NCBI GenBank assembly: GCA_023957385.1
Contig: JAMLGZ010000001.1
Coordinates: 1,164,923-1,228,922, forward strand
DNA: 64,000 bases
Direction: 5' to 3'
From: Brumimicrobium sp.
GTDB lineage: Bacteria > Bacteroidota > Bacteroidia > Flavobacteriales_D > Crocinitomicaceae
Position 1 is the first letter of the stretch, and the number at the start of each line of letters is the position of its first letter. Made by a program: the position numbers and the translations under genes. The notes under the pieces are model-generated. The model was not told the origin of the DNA. It saw only the letters and a program-made list of their open reading frames with translations, and ran no database searches. Below, piece after piece: positions 16,839-26,367 of the stretch.

Positions 16839-19800
16839 ATGAAATTTTTTGTTTCGCTTGTGGTTTTACTTTTGGTTGCGACCTTCTCGTATGGTCAAAT
16901 AACCTATGATGGTGTTTTAACTCAAAAGGAAACACAAAAACCATTGGCGGGAGTTACTGTAAAGGTACTTTCTGAAAGCAATGCAGTTATTTCTAGTTCT
17001 ACAACCGATGCAAAGGGAAAGTATTCTGTCCAATTTCCAGCAGGTAAGAAATATACCATTGAATATTCTAAAGGAGGTTTTGTATCTAAGATTATTTCTG
17101 TAGATGTTAATGATGTCTATGAAGAGGATATTCCTCCAGGGGGGAAGATATTTCCTCCTATAAATTTGGATTTATTTGAAGAGATACCGGGTGCTGATCT
17201 AAATTTCCTAAAAACAGAGCCAGTTGCCAAATGGTATTTTGATAGAGATCACATGGAGGTTGACATAAAAGCTGTCAATGCTATGAAAAAGAAAATAGAA
17301 GATAGAATTGCGCAAGCAGCTTCTGTTAATCAAGCTAATGATGCTAAATATGCTACTCTCATTAAGGAAGCAGATGATTTCTATACTAAAAAAGATTATC
17401 AAAATGCTTTAAATAAATATGTAGAAGCAGTTAAAATTTCAGGTAAGCAACAAGAAAAGCACCCTAATGAACGTATCGTTGAAATTGAAGATATACTCCA
17501 GAAAATTAAAGAGAAAGAATTAGAAGATAAACAAGCCAATCAAGCTTATTATAATTTAATCGAAGCCGCTGATAATTTAGCAAAGAATAAAGAATACGAC
17601 AAAGCAATTGCAAAATATAAGGAAGCAATTGGAATGAAGGGAGACGAGCAATATCCTAAAGAGCAAGTAGATAAATTAGAAGCTGAAAAAGAGGTTGCAG
17701 CAAAACGTATAGAATATGATGCATATATTCAGAAAGGAGATGGCTTTATGAAACAAAACAGCTTGCAAGCGGCTCGTGATCAATATTTAGCTGCCCAAAA
17801 ATTGTTTCCTAATGAAGAATACCCTAGAAAGCAATTGGACATTATAAAAGGAAAATTGGAAGCACAGGAAGCTCAAAAAGCAGAGAAGGAAAAATATAAT
17901 AAGGCGATTGAGTTGGCCGACCAATTATTTAACAGTGAAAAGTATGAGGATGCAATTAAGAGTTACAAAGAAGCTTTAACATACGAGAGCGCAGCTACCT
18001 ATCCAAACGAACGTATCTCTATGGCAGAAGCTAAAATCGTGGAAAGAGATGAAGCAAATAAAAAGAAAAAACAATTTGATGATTTAGTAGCAGCAGCTGA
18101 TAAGGATGTTAACATCAGTAAGTTTGAAGATGCCATTGCTAAATATACGGAGGCGTTAACCTTATTTGAGGATCAGGCTGTTAAAACAAAGAAAGATAAT
18201 GCAGAAAAAGCTTTAGATGCACAAAAGTCAGAGGCAGCTAAGTTGGCACAAATTGCTACTTTATTGACATCGGCTAAACAAAATATGGAGGCCAAAGAAT
18301 TTGAAAAAGCCTTAGGGAATTATGATGAAATTTTAGGTTTAAATCCACAACACCCTGAAGCGATTGAAGGGAAAGCAAAAGCTACTAAATATTTAAATGA
18401 TAAAGCCGAATTTGCAAAACAGGAAAAAGCGTTCAATGAATTAGTTGCACAAGCAGACCAAGCCTTTGAAAACGGAAATTATGAGGATGCAAAAAATAAA
18501 TACTTTGCAGCTAAAAAGATATTTGATGATAATGCACATGTCAACCAACGCATAGACGAAGTAACTAAAGCAATCCGTGACTTAGAAGATAAGGCACGTT
18601 TAAATAAAGATATTCAAACCTTACTTGATCAAGCCACTCAACTAAAGAGTCAGAACAAATGGAATGAAGTTATCCAGAAATACACCGAGGCATTGAAACT
18701 AGATTCAAAACGTACCGACATTTCTGATTTATTAGAACAAGCTAAGCGAGATAAAGCAGCGTGGGACGATCAACAATCTACGGAACAAAAATTTGCAAGC
18801 CTCAAAGGAGAAGGTGTCGTGTTGATGGCACGTAAAGAGTTTGCAAATGCTAAATCAAAATTTGAAGAAGCATTAAAAATCCATGAAGATGCTGAGATTA
18901 CGGCTCATTTAAAGACAATTGAAGAGAATTTAGCTAAAGAAGCACAAGCCAAGGAGAATGAGAAACTGTATAAGGAAAAAATGACGCTTGGTCAAACACT
19001 CGCCACACAGAAGAATTATGAAGATGCCTTAAACGCTTATAAAGAAGCACTTTCATATAAGGAAAATGATGTGGAAGCCACTGCAAAGGTGAAAGAAATG
19101 CAAAATAAAATGGCTGAGCTATCCACAAATCAACAAAAACAAGAACGCTATGAAGCTGCTATGAAAAAGGGGAAAGAGAGTATGGATGCTAAAGATTTTG
19201 CTTCAGCTGTAAAGTCTTTTGATGACGCTCTTCTAGAAAAACCTTTAGATAAAGATGCAACTGCTTATAAAAATGATGCATTAGCTAAAATTTCCCAACT
19301 TAAATCGGAAGAAGCTAAGTACAATGCTTTAATCGAGTCTGCTGCCTCTCTTTTAAGCAAAGGGAAACAACAAGGCAATAATGAAACGCTACTGAATGAG
19401 GCTAAAAATAAATATCTTGAAGCGCAAAAGATGCGTCAAGATGCCTCTGAACCACAAAATAGAATCATTGAAATTGATGAGTTATTACGACAAGCTAAAG
19501 ATAATACTGCACAACAAGAAGATCTTAATCGTAGGTATCAGGAGCAGATTGATAAAGCAACTATTGCAGCTCAAAACACACAATATGAACAAGCTATTGA
19601 ATATTTAAAGGCAGCTTTGAATATTAAACCGTCAGAGCAATATCCAAAAGATAAGATAGAAGAGTATCAAACTTTGTTAACTCAATTAGCAAATGATAAA
19701 GATAGAGATCAAAAATATCAAGATTTGATTCGTCAGGCAGATAGTTATTTCGATAATCAAAATTATAATGCTAGTATAGAAACATATCAGTCTGCAATTA

Positions 19801-22031
19801 AATTGAAAGATGAAAGTTATCCAAAGGCTCAGATTCAACGTGCTAAAGATGCTCTATTAACTCTATCTGAGCGTAATAGAGATTATCAAAACTTTATAGA
19901 TAAAGGAGATAAGGCGTTTTCCAATAAAGAATATGAGGAAGCACTCAATCAGTATGAAGCGGCACTAAAGGAAAAGCAAGGAGATAAGTATGCACAAGAT
20001 AAAATTGATGAAACCAAACAAATTATTTCTCAATTAGCAGAAAAGGAGAAGTTAGATGCTAAAACAAAGGCTGAATTTGATGCTTATATTAAAGAAGCTG
20101 ATAAATTATTTAATGATGAGAATTATATAAAAGCTAAAGAAAATTATGATAAGGCTTTAGGATTATATCCGAATGATGTGTATGCTATCGAACGTGAAAA
20201 GATATGTGTATTAAAAGCTAAAGAATCCACTGATTCTGAGGTGGAACGTAGATATCGTCAAATTATAGATAAAGCAGATGAATATTTTATAGCAGAAAAC
20301 TATGATAAAGCTACTAATCTTTATAAAAGAGCCTTGAATTTAAGAGCATATGATAGATATCCGCAAGAAAAATTAGATGAAATCCAAGCCATCTTAAATG
20401 ATAAAATGCGTGAGAATTACGAATTAGAAGATCTAGGTGTTCCTGTGAATATTTCTATCATGGAGGGAGAGGCATTATTACAAGAAGGAGATCGTCAGCG
20501 CGATGCATTAAAACAAGAAACAGTTGAACAACATTTAATCAAAAATGAGGAGGTAGCAGCAGATAGATCACAAGGAGATTATGTGGAGCGCGTGAATTAC
20601 GATAATGAAATTATAGCTGTTAAAGATAGAGCTTCTCAAGTTCATGTAGACGAAATGGATAAACACCGAGGTTTTATTGAAGATGTAAATGATCGCGTAA
20701 ATAAGATTGAAGCTATCGTACAACAACAAGAAACTTATGAGCAAGGCGATATACAACGTGCTTATAATGAAACTGTCTTTATAGAAGATGATTTAGATAA
20801 TCAGAAAGCCCAAAAAGATGATGATCATAAAGAACTCATTGAACGTGTTAAAGAAATTGAAAAAGCAAGAGATGAAAAGGATATCGCTGAATATGCCCAT
20901 CATCATGTTAGGGTTACTTCCAATGAAGAAGAATTAGTAAAAGTAGATAGAATGAATGAGCAAATGAATGAAATCTACCAAGAAGAGCAGCGTTCAAAAG
21001 AAGTAAGAATTGATCAAATAGAGCAAGATAGAGAGGCACGTTCTTTTTCTGAGAATGATGATAATTATGCAAAAATTGTGAAACTTCAAGATGATGCTAC
21101 GCTCGCAGATATTAAAGACGCTGAGTCTAAAAGAGAGAAACTAGCCATTCAGGATCAGTTGAGAGATGATATTGCTGCATTATCAATTAAAATTGAAGAA
21201 AAAAATACAGATGAAACCAATGCAGTATATAATGAGCAATTAGATATAGATGCTTTACTAACAGCTGCTACTGATCAATATCAAGCAATTCAAGCAACAA
21301 AAGATGATGCACGTCAATTAGCTGTAGAAAAGTTAAAGGATTTAGACCAAGAGCAATCTCAACAAGCAGAATATAGATCCAATACAGAATATCAATCTCT
21401 TCAATCGAATAGAGATAATGTTGAGTTAGTTACAGATATGCAATCCGAACAAGCTAGAAAGCAAGAAAAGGATTTGGCGCAAGTGGATAATACGTTAAAA
21501 GATTATATGGATGAGTTAGATCGTCAAAGTAATCTGCGAGAACAACAAGAAGTAAATGAAAGAAATTCGACAACAAATGAGTTAAATCGTATTGATACAG
21601 AAGAAACTAGAGCGAAAGAAGAAAAAGTGCAGCAAATAAAACAGAATTATGAAGATGTAAAAGGGTTGACTGCTAGTTTAAATCAAATGACACAAGCAAA
21701 CGGAGAACTTGAACGGGCTGCACTGATCAATTCTCAGGATAGAATTGACAAAGAGGAAGGAAACTCGAGAACTATTCCAACTCCTGTTAAAAATACGTTG
21801 GGAGATAAGTATCCAGAAGGTGTTTCCCAAGAAAATTTTGTTCAAAATGATAAGAATGGTATTGCTGAAAAGATAATTACAAGAAGAATTGTTGTTAAAG
21901 ATGGTAGAGGAGACGTTTATATTCGTACACAATCAAGAAATGGAGTTACATATAGTAAAAATGGAGTGGCAACAACCGAAGAAACTTGGATTTCAGGAAC
22001 CGAAAATGCAAATCTTACCAAGCATTATTAA
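16839..22031 (+). CDS. Giant secreted TPR-repeat protein (1730 aa), unknown function
   Basis: Signal peptide (MKFFVSLVVLLLVATFSYGQ), then a carboxypeptidase-regulatory-like Ig domain (about 21-110: PLAGVTVKVL, TTDAKGKYSVQFPAGKKYTIEYSKGG). Residues ~165-1190 hold about 17 TPR-like modules of roughly 60-70 residues, each with a YxxAIxxYxxAL helix pair and often a YPxxxI linker. Residues ~1190-1640 are highly charged (D/E/K/R/Q) and predicted coiled coil. The last ~80 residues (KYPEGVSQENF, ITRRIVVKDG, YIRTQSRNGVTYSKNG) form a short conserved-looking tail. Its 3' end overlaps the ApbE gene by 26 bp. Likely a periplasmic or outer-membrane scaffold; I do not recognise a named family. Confidence 0.8.
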   Translation: MKFFVSLVVLLLVATFSYGQITYDGVLTQKETQKPLAGVTVKVLSESNAVISSSTTDAKGKYSVQFPAGKKYTIEYSKGGFVSKIISVDVNDVYEEDIPPGGKIFPPINLDLFEEIPGADLNFLKTEPVAKWYFDRDHMEVDIKAVNAMKKKIEDRIAQAASVNQANDAKYATLIKEADDFYTKKDYQNALNKYVEAVKISGKQQEKHPNERIVEIEDILQKIKEKELEDKQANQAYYNLIEAADNLAKNKEYDKAIAKYKEAIGMKGDEQYPKEQVDKLEAEKEVAAKRIEYDAYIQKGDGFMKQNSLQAARDQYLAAQKLFPNEEYPRKQLDIIKGKLEAQEAQKAEKEKYNKAIELADQLFNSEKYEDAIKSYKEALTYESAATYPNERISMAEAKIVERDEANKKKKQFDDLVAAADKDVNISKFEDAIAKYTEALTLFEDQAVKTKKDNAEKALDAQKSEAAKLAQIATLLTSAKQNMEAKEFEKALGNYDEILGLNPQHPEAIEGKAKATKYLNDKAEFAKQEKAFNELVAQADQAFENGNYEDAKNKYFAAKKIFDDNAHVNQRIDEVTKAIRDLEDKARLNKDIQTLLDQATQLKSQNKWNEVIQKYTEALKLDSKRTDISDLLEQAKRDKAAWDDQQSTEQKFASLKGEGVVLMARKEFANAKSKFEEALKIHEDAEITAHLKTIEENLAKEAQAKENEKLYKEKMTLGQTLATQKNYEDALNAYKEALSYKENDVEATAKVKEMQNKMAELSTNQQKQERYEAAMKKGKESMDAKDFASAVKSFDDALLEKPLDKDATAYKNDALAKISQLKSEEAKYNALIESAASLLSKGKQQGNNETLLNEAKNKYLEAQKMRQDASEPQNRIIEIDELLRQAKDNTAQQEDLNRRYQEQIDKATIAAQNTQYEQAIEYLKAALNIKPSEQYPKDKIEEYQTLLTQLANDKDRDQKYQDLIRQADSYFDNQNYNASIETYQSAIKLKDESYPKAQIQRAKDALLTLSERNRDYQNFIDKGDKAFSNKEYEEALNQYEAALKEKQGDKYAQDKIDETKQIISQLAEKEKLDAKTKAEFDAYIKEADKLFNDENYIKAKENYDKALGLYPNDVYAIEREKICVLKAKESTDSEVERRYRQIIDKADEYFIAENYDKATNLYKRALNLRAYDRYPQEKLDEIQAILNDKMRENYELEDLGVPVNISIMEGEALLQEGDRQRDALKQETVEQHLIKNEEVAADRSQGDYVERVNYDNEIIAVKDRASQVHVDEMDKHRGFIEDVNDRVNKIEAIVQQQETYEQGDIQRAYNETVFIEDDLDNQKAQKDDDHKELIERVKEIEKARDEKDIAEYAHHHVRVTSNEEELVKVDRMNEQMNEIYQEEQRSKEVRIDQIEQDREARSFSENDDNYAKIVKLQDDATLADIKDAESKREKLAIQDQLRDDIAALSIKIEEKNTDETNAVYNEQLDIDALLTAATDQYQAIQATKDDARQLAVEKLKDLDQEQSQQAEYRSNTEYQSLQSNRDNVELVTDMQSEQARKQEKDLAQVDNTLKDYMDELDRQSNLREQQEVNERNSTTNELNRIDTEETRAKEEKVQQIKQNYEDVKGLTASLNQMTQANGELERAALINSQDRIDKEEGNSRTIPTPVKNTLGDKYPEGVSQENFVQNDKNGIAEKIITRRIVVKDGRGDVYIRTQSRNGVTYSKNGVATTEETWISGTENANLTKHY

Positions 22032-23115
22032 AAATATAGTTTTTGTTTTTGTAGGTGTCTTGTTATTCGCCTGTACAGAACAGAAAGAAACTCAAAAAAC
22101 AGAAATTGATCATCCGAAGGATGCAACTGAAAATGTATGGCGTCAAGATAAAGTGACCATTGCAGGAAATGCATTGGGAACTTCTTTTACTATCAAAACT
22201 AGCGAAGATTCTTTGTTAACTAATGCCCATGAAATTGACAGTATTTTTAGTCATTTTAATTCAGAACTTTCTACGTATATTCCTAGCTCTTTAATTAGCC
22301 GATTTAATGATTCTGATACTGTCTTAGATTTAAATAAGACGGATTATTTTAAAGAATGTTTTGAATTGAGCCACCAAATTTACCGAATAACAGATGGCGC
22401 TTTTGACCCAACAGTATATCCTCTGGTAAGTCTTTGGGGATTTTTTAAAAGTATTGATATAATTCCATCGGATAACGAAATTGATAGCGTGTTGGCTTTT
22501 GTAGGAATGAAAGAGAATACACTCTATACGTATGAATATGGAATTTTAAAAAAGATAGATCCTCGTTTGAAATTGGTATTTAATGCAATAGCTAAAGGTC
22601 AATCTGTAGATGTTTTAGCTAATTTTTTAGAATCTAAAGGACATCAAAATTATTATATTGAAGTGGGAGGAGAAATACGGGTAAAAGGTATGAATTCTCA
22701 AAATGAAGCGTGGAAAATAGGTATTGATGAACCAGTTGAGTCGAATACTGGATTAGGAGGAGATGAGGAGCGTGTGTTAGAGAATATTATAAAGATTACA
22801 GATAAAGGAATTGCTACTTCAGGAAATTACCGAGATTATTATGAGTTGAATGGTGTAAAATATAGTCACACTATTAACCCTGTAACTGGTAAACCTATAC
22901 GTCGCGAGATTTTGAGTGCCACTGTTGTTGCTCCAACAACCGCAATGGCTGACGGCTTTGCAACGGCATTTATGGTTATGGGAGTTGAAAATACTTTAGC
23001 ACTGATTCAGAATCATCCTGAAATGGAAATCGAAGCCTATCTTTTGTATCAAAATGGAGATAAGATTGCTAGAGCATATAGCCCAGGTATGAAGAAGTAT
23101 CTAGTAGAAGAATAG
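22006..23115 (+). CDS. apbE: FAD:protein FMN transferase, ApbE-family lipoprotein
   Basis: I choose the ATG at 22006 because it opens a lipoprotein signal peptide (IIKNIVFVFVGVLLFAC); an upstream in-frame ATG at 21889 lies deep in the preceding gene. 369 residues. ApbE blocks: GNALGTSFTIK, FDPTVYPLVSLWGF, IAKGQSVDVLANFLESKG, YIEVGGEIRVKG, ATSGNYRDYY, YSHTINPVTGKPIRR, DGFATAFMVMG. It covalently attaches FMN to Thr in extracytoplasmic flavoproteins such as NqrB/NqrC and RnfG, using FAD. It overlaps the 1730-residue TPR gene, so the two are translationally coupled; no ApbE client is nearby. Confidence 0.93.
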   Translation: MQILPSIIKNIVFVFVGVLLFACTEQKETQKTEIDHPKDATENVWRQDKVTIAGNALGTSFTIKTSEDSLLTNAHEIDSIFSHFNSELSTYIPSSLISRFNDSDTVLDLNKTDYFKECFELSHQIYRITDGAFDPTVYPLVSLWGFFKSIDIIPSDNEIDSVLAFVGMKENTLYTYEYGILKKIDPRLKLVFNAIAKGQSVDVLANFLESKGHQNYYIEVGGEIRVKGMNSQNEAWKIGIDEPVESNTGLGGDEERVLENIIKITDKGIATSGNYRDYYELNGVKYSHTINPVTGKPIRREILSATVVAPTTAMADGFATAFMVMGVENTLALIQNHPEMEIEAYLLYQNGDKIARAYSPGMKKYLVEE

Positions 23116-23148
23116 TGATTTTAGCACTATGTAAATTGAAAAATAGAA

Positions 23149-24384
23149 TCAATTCCCAAAGAACATGTAAGAAATATAGATAGCAGCAAGAATACCTGCT
23201 AAATCTGCTATTAATCCAGCTCCTACTGCATAGCGTGTTTTCTTTATTCCGACAGAACCAAAGTAAACAGCCAAGATATAGAAGGTTGTATCTGTTGCTC
23301 CTTGGAATGTAGCTGCCATTCTACCAACAAATGAATCTACACCATGGGTGTTAAATGTTTCTAACATCATTCCTCTAGAGGCACTTCCACTAAAAGGTTT
23401 CATAAAAGCGGTAGGGAGTGCTTCAATAAAATCGGTATTTGTTACTCCCATTTGATTGACTGCATATCGAACTCCATCAAACAATAATTCCATTGCACCT
23501 GAAGCACGAAAAACACCAACAGCTACCAAGATGGCTACTAAATAAGGGACAATCTTGATGGCTACATCAAAACCTCCCTTGGCTCCTTCAATAAAAACCT
23601 CATATACGTTAATCTTTTTACGTATTCCTAAAGCTAGGAAAAGAATAATAATAAAGAATAGAATGAAGTTGCCTCCAATTTCAGATACAGGTTTTACCAT
23701 TTTAGGATTGTATTGTAGCCAGATAAGCAAACCTAAAATCAATGCGGTTAATGACCCAATATAAGCAAGAACTACTTTGTTAAATAAATTTATTTTCTGT
23801 TTAATAGAGACAGCTATCAATCCAACTAATGTTGAGAAGAAAGTTGCAAATAAAATAGGGAGAAATACAGCTGCTGGTGCTTCAGATCCCGCGGCACTTC
23901 TATAAGCTAAGATACTGACAGGAATAATTGTTAATCCAGAGGTGTTTAATACCAGAAACATTATCTGCGCATTGGATGCTTTATCTTTTTCGGGATTTAT
24001 TTCTTGTAATTCTTTCATTGCTTGTAAGCCGAGAGGTGTTGCTGCATTATCTAAACCAAGCATATTGGCACTTATATTCATCATCATGGAACCAACTGCA
24101 GGGTGGTTTTTAGGAACTTCAGGGAATAATTTTGAGAATAGGGGAGATACCAATTTGGTTAAACCTTTAATAGCTCCTCCTTCTTTTCCGATTTCCATGA
24201 TACCCATCCATAGACATAAGGCGCCAGTCAAGAATAATGCAATCTTAAAAGAAGTTTCAGCACTCTCAAAAAGCGCATCTACAATAGATTTAAAAACCTC
24301 TAAATCTCCCAAGAAAAAAAGTTTCCCCATGCCCACTAAAAGTGCAGTAAAAAATAGTCCTATCCAAAGTCGATTCATGAGCAT
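23149..24384 (-). CDS. Fused SpmA-SpmB spore-maturation/nucleoside-recognition membrane protein
   Basis: 411 residues with about ten hydrophobic segments. The N-terminal half is SpmA-like (LFLTGALCLWMGIMEIGKEGG, NMLGLDNAATPLG, LVLNTSGLTIIPVS) and the C-terminal half SpmB-like (FIEGAKGGFDVAIKIVPYLVAILVAVG, LPTAFMKPFSGSASRGMM, TFYILAVYFGSVGIKKTRYA). These are the two gate-type domains of the nucleoside recognition family, separate genes in Bacillus. The fused form is common in Bacteroidota, which do not sporulate; transported ligand unknown. Last gene of the minus-strand group starting at pyrD; the gap to the preceding gene is 28 bp. Confidence 0.9.
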   Translation of the reverse strand: MLMNRLWIGLFFTALLVGMGKLFFLGDLEVFKSIVDALFESAETSFKIALFLTGALCLWMGIMEIGKEGGAIKGLTKLVSPLFSKLFPEVPKNHPAVGSMMMNISANMLGLDNAATPLGLQAMKELQEINPEKDKASNAQIMFLVLNTSGLTIIPVSILAYRSAAGSEAPAAVFLPILFATFFSTLVGLIAVSIKQKINLFNKVVLAYIGSLTALILGLLIWLQYNPKMVKPVSEIGGNFILFFIIILFLALGIRKKINVYEVFIEGAKGGFDVAIKIVPYLVAILVAVGVFRASGAMELLFDGVRYAVNQMGVTNTDFIEALPTAFMKPFSGSASRGMMLETFNTHGVDSFVGRMAATFQGATDTTFYILAVYFGSVGIKKTRYAVGAGLIADLAGILAAIYISYMFFGN

Positions 24385-24412
24385 GGAGCTAAGTTCAGAA
24401 AATATGATGGAT

Positions 24413-24985
24413 TTATGATAATTTTTGTTGGGAAATATTCACAAAGTTATCCATAATGATTCCTCCCTGCATTCCGGATAATTCAATTAGGAATTGCACT
24501 CCGTATATTGGTTGATTTATTTTCTTCATAGCTTCATTGATGCTGAAATCTGAACTAGCCAATAATTGGAAGCCGGGAGGTATAGAGATGGAAGATGAAT
24601 TATTCTTTATCATTTGAATTTCATCGGGTAATTTCTCAAACAAATCCTCCTGCTCAAGAATGGCTATTTCTATCAAATCATTCATGTAAGGAGAATAATT
24701 GGGTTGAGCCCCCGAAGCTAATCCTATCAATTGATGCCCTAGCCCGATACCTAGAACTGGAGCATTCAAACTGAGTATTTCACTAACTTTCGCTATATAT
24801 TTCTCAGGATAATTTTCGTGAATGGAAAGTGGAGCATGTGAAATAATGAATCCATCAGGCAATTGATTGCGTATGTCTTGAGTGAAAAAATCAAAAATAG
24901 GAATAGTTCTGTAATCTGTATATTGATTCACCAATTCCTCTAATTGAAATATTGAAGTATATCCACAATCAATTATAAATAACAT
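24413..24985 (-). CDS. Glutamine amidotransferase-like protein lacking catalytic Cys and His
   Basis: 190 residues with the class I glutamine amidotransferase fold, closest in pattern to the GuaA glutaminase domain: PDGFIISHAPLSIHEN, APVLGIGLGHQLIGLASGAQ, QPIYGVQF. The nucleophile of the canonical GxCLGHQ motif is replaced by Gly81 (GIGLGHQ) and the His of QFHPE by Leu166 (QFLIE); only Glu168 remains. It therefore cannot work as a normal glutaminase and may be a binding or regulatory protein. Tightly packed in the operon: 2 bp from the upstream lipoprotein gene. Confidence 0.75.
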   Translation of the reverse strand: MLFIIDCGYTSIFQLEELVNQYTDYRTIPIFDFFTQDIRNQLPDGFIISHAPLSIHENYPEKYIAKVSEILSLNAPVLGIGLGHQLIGLASGAQPNYSPYMNDLIEIAILEQEDLFEKLPDEIQMIKNNSSSISIPPGFQLLASSDFSINEAMKKINQPIYGVQFLIELSGMQGGIIMDNFVNISQQKLS

Positions 24986-24987
24986 AT

Positions 24988-25680
24988 CTAGAAGATAAGA
25001 TTCTTTTCAAGAATGCGCTCATGGATAGCCTTGCTGGCTCTTTCTTTTAGGTCTTTTGTTTTAAATTCACCTACCAAATCACCTATAGCTTCTATAAAAT
25101 GATACTTACCATCTTTATAGCGTAAAAGCACATCATAGCGATCAAATTTGTCATTTCCTAAATCATCAAATACAGCCACAATTAAATCATCTACTTTATT
25201 TTCTTGGGGGATTCTTTTTACCAAATAACCGATAATTCCATTCATGAGCACCAAATTCCCTTTTTCTCTCACAAAAATAAGTAACCTACGGTAAGGATAT
25301 TTATTTACTCCCGCTCTCACTTGCAAAAGAAAAGCGTCTTCAATCGGACGATTGTGATTGTATGGATAAAATTTAAAGAATTTAGAACTGCAAGGAGAAG
25401 AACCATCTGTAACTGTGTCTGAATATTGAGGATTACAAATATTTGTTTCAACGAGTAAATTATAATAAATGGCTTTATCAAAGCCTTGCTTAGCAAAGCG
25501 CATTTCCACTTCTACAGTATCACCGACATACTCTATATTCCCTTCTAGATCGGTTTGACTATTGTGTGTATGTTGAGTTTCTTTATCTTTTGGATAGGTT
25601 ATTTTACCTACATTTTTTGAATCATCTTTACACGAATAAAGAAAAAGTAAAAGTGAAATAAGCAAAAAATATTTTCTCAT
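24988..25680 (-). CDS. Uncharacterised lipoprotein
   Basis: 230 residues; lipoprotein signal peptide MRKYFLLISLLLFLYSC with Cys17. The body has short hydrophobic strands and conserved-looking DDLIVAVFDDLGNDKFDRYDVLLRYKDGKYHFIEAIG, which could be a calcium-type DxDxNxD-like loop or a beta-propeller blade, but I do not recognise the family. The start codon overlaps the stop of the upstream GIN-domain gene by 4 bp and 2 bp separate it from the next gene, so it is translationally coupled in this operon. Confidence 0.7.
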   Translation of the reverse strand: MRKYFLLISLLLFLYSCKDDSKNVGKITYPKDKETQHTHNSQTDLEGNIEYVGDTVEVEMRFAKQGFDKAIYYNLLVETNICNPQYSDTVTDGSSPCSSKFFKFYPYNHNRPIEDAFLLQVRAGVNKYPYRRLLIFVREKGNLVLMNGIIGYLVKRIPQENKVDDLIVAVFDDLGNDKFDRYDVLLRYKDGKYHFIEAIGDLVGEFKTKDLKERASKAIHERILEKNLIF

Positions 25681-26366
25681 AATTTATCTATGTTACCACC
25701 TAGCGTGACTTTTTTATCTACCAGCTTTGGTTTTCCTATATAATGAATACTCCCTCCACTGGTTACTTGCGCTAATAATGATTCCAGTGGATTACATGTT
25801 ATTTCTCCTCCCATATTAACTTTAGCGTTAACAAGTTTTGCCTCTAAATCTTTTCCTCCAATAGTACCTCCTGCTACAATTTTAGCAGTGAAAGAATCAG
25901 CTTTTCCACTAATACGTATTGAACCTCCTTTTGAAATCTCGGCAGAAACTTCTGAGGCTTCAATATTTTTAATAAGTAGTTTTCCTCCGTTTTCTGCTTT
26001 AAAGACGGTTTTTTCTGTAAACTTTCCAGCATTTTCAACTCGAATCTGTACTCCACGCCTTGCCTCAATCTCTTGAATAGTGTTGGCATAATAGATTCTG
26101 ATTTTGATTTCTATATCTTTAATAAAACTACCTTGGTACTTAATAGCCAATTTTTCAGCAGCGTAGGTAAAAAGAATATTATCCTTTTTTACTTCTTCCT
26201 CATTGTTGATATCAACTACGGCTACATTTCGATCGGATTGAATAATCTCTACCTCAAAGTTCCCTATAACAGATAAACTTTTAAAATCAGAAAGATTATA
26301 AATAATTTCTTGTGCCGATACATTCAGTGAAAGTATAAGGGTTATAATAAATACACTAATTTTCAT
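25677..26366 (-). CDS. Secreted head-GIN domain protein (DUF2807)
   Basis: 229 residues with signal peptide (MKISVFIITLILSLNVSAQ). The mature part is a right-handed beta-helix-like repeat of the DUF2807 family: DFKSLSVIGNFEVEIIQSD opening block, then repeated G/A-V-x-I strands (GVQIRVENAGKFTEKTVF, GGKLLIKNIEAS, GGSIRISGKADSF, GGEITCNPLESL, GGSIHYIGKPKLVDKKVTLGG). Family members are secreted or surface proteins, often in anti-sigma or envelope operons; function unknown. One base separates its start codon from the stop of the HMG-CoA lyase gene, and it overlaps the next gene by 4 bp. Confidence 0.87.
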   Translation of the reverse strand: MKISVFIITLILSLNVSAQEIIYNLSDFKSLSVIGNFEVEIIQSDRNVAVVDINNEEEVKKDNILFTYAAEKLAIKYQGSFIKDIEIKIRIYYANTIQEIEARRGVQIRVENAGKFTEKTVFKAENGGKLLIKNIEASEVSAEISKGGSIRISGKADSFTAKIVAGGTIGGKDLEAKLVNAKVNMGGEITCNPLESLLAQVTSGGSIHYIGKPKLVDKKVTLGGNIDKL

Positions 26367-26367
26367 G

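Noticed and set aside
19396-19608. 70-codon plus-strand frame inside the 1730-residue TPR gene
   Set aside because: Alternate frame within an uninterrupted repeat protein; no start signals.
17340-20400. Repeat region considered as a DNA tandem repeat or CRISPR-like array
   Set aside because: Repetition exists only at protein level (TPR modules with diverged codons); no identical direct repeats or spacers.
23149-24384. SpmA-SpmB as evidence of sporulation
   Set aside because: The fused nucleoside-recognition form is common in non-sporulating Bacteroidota.
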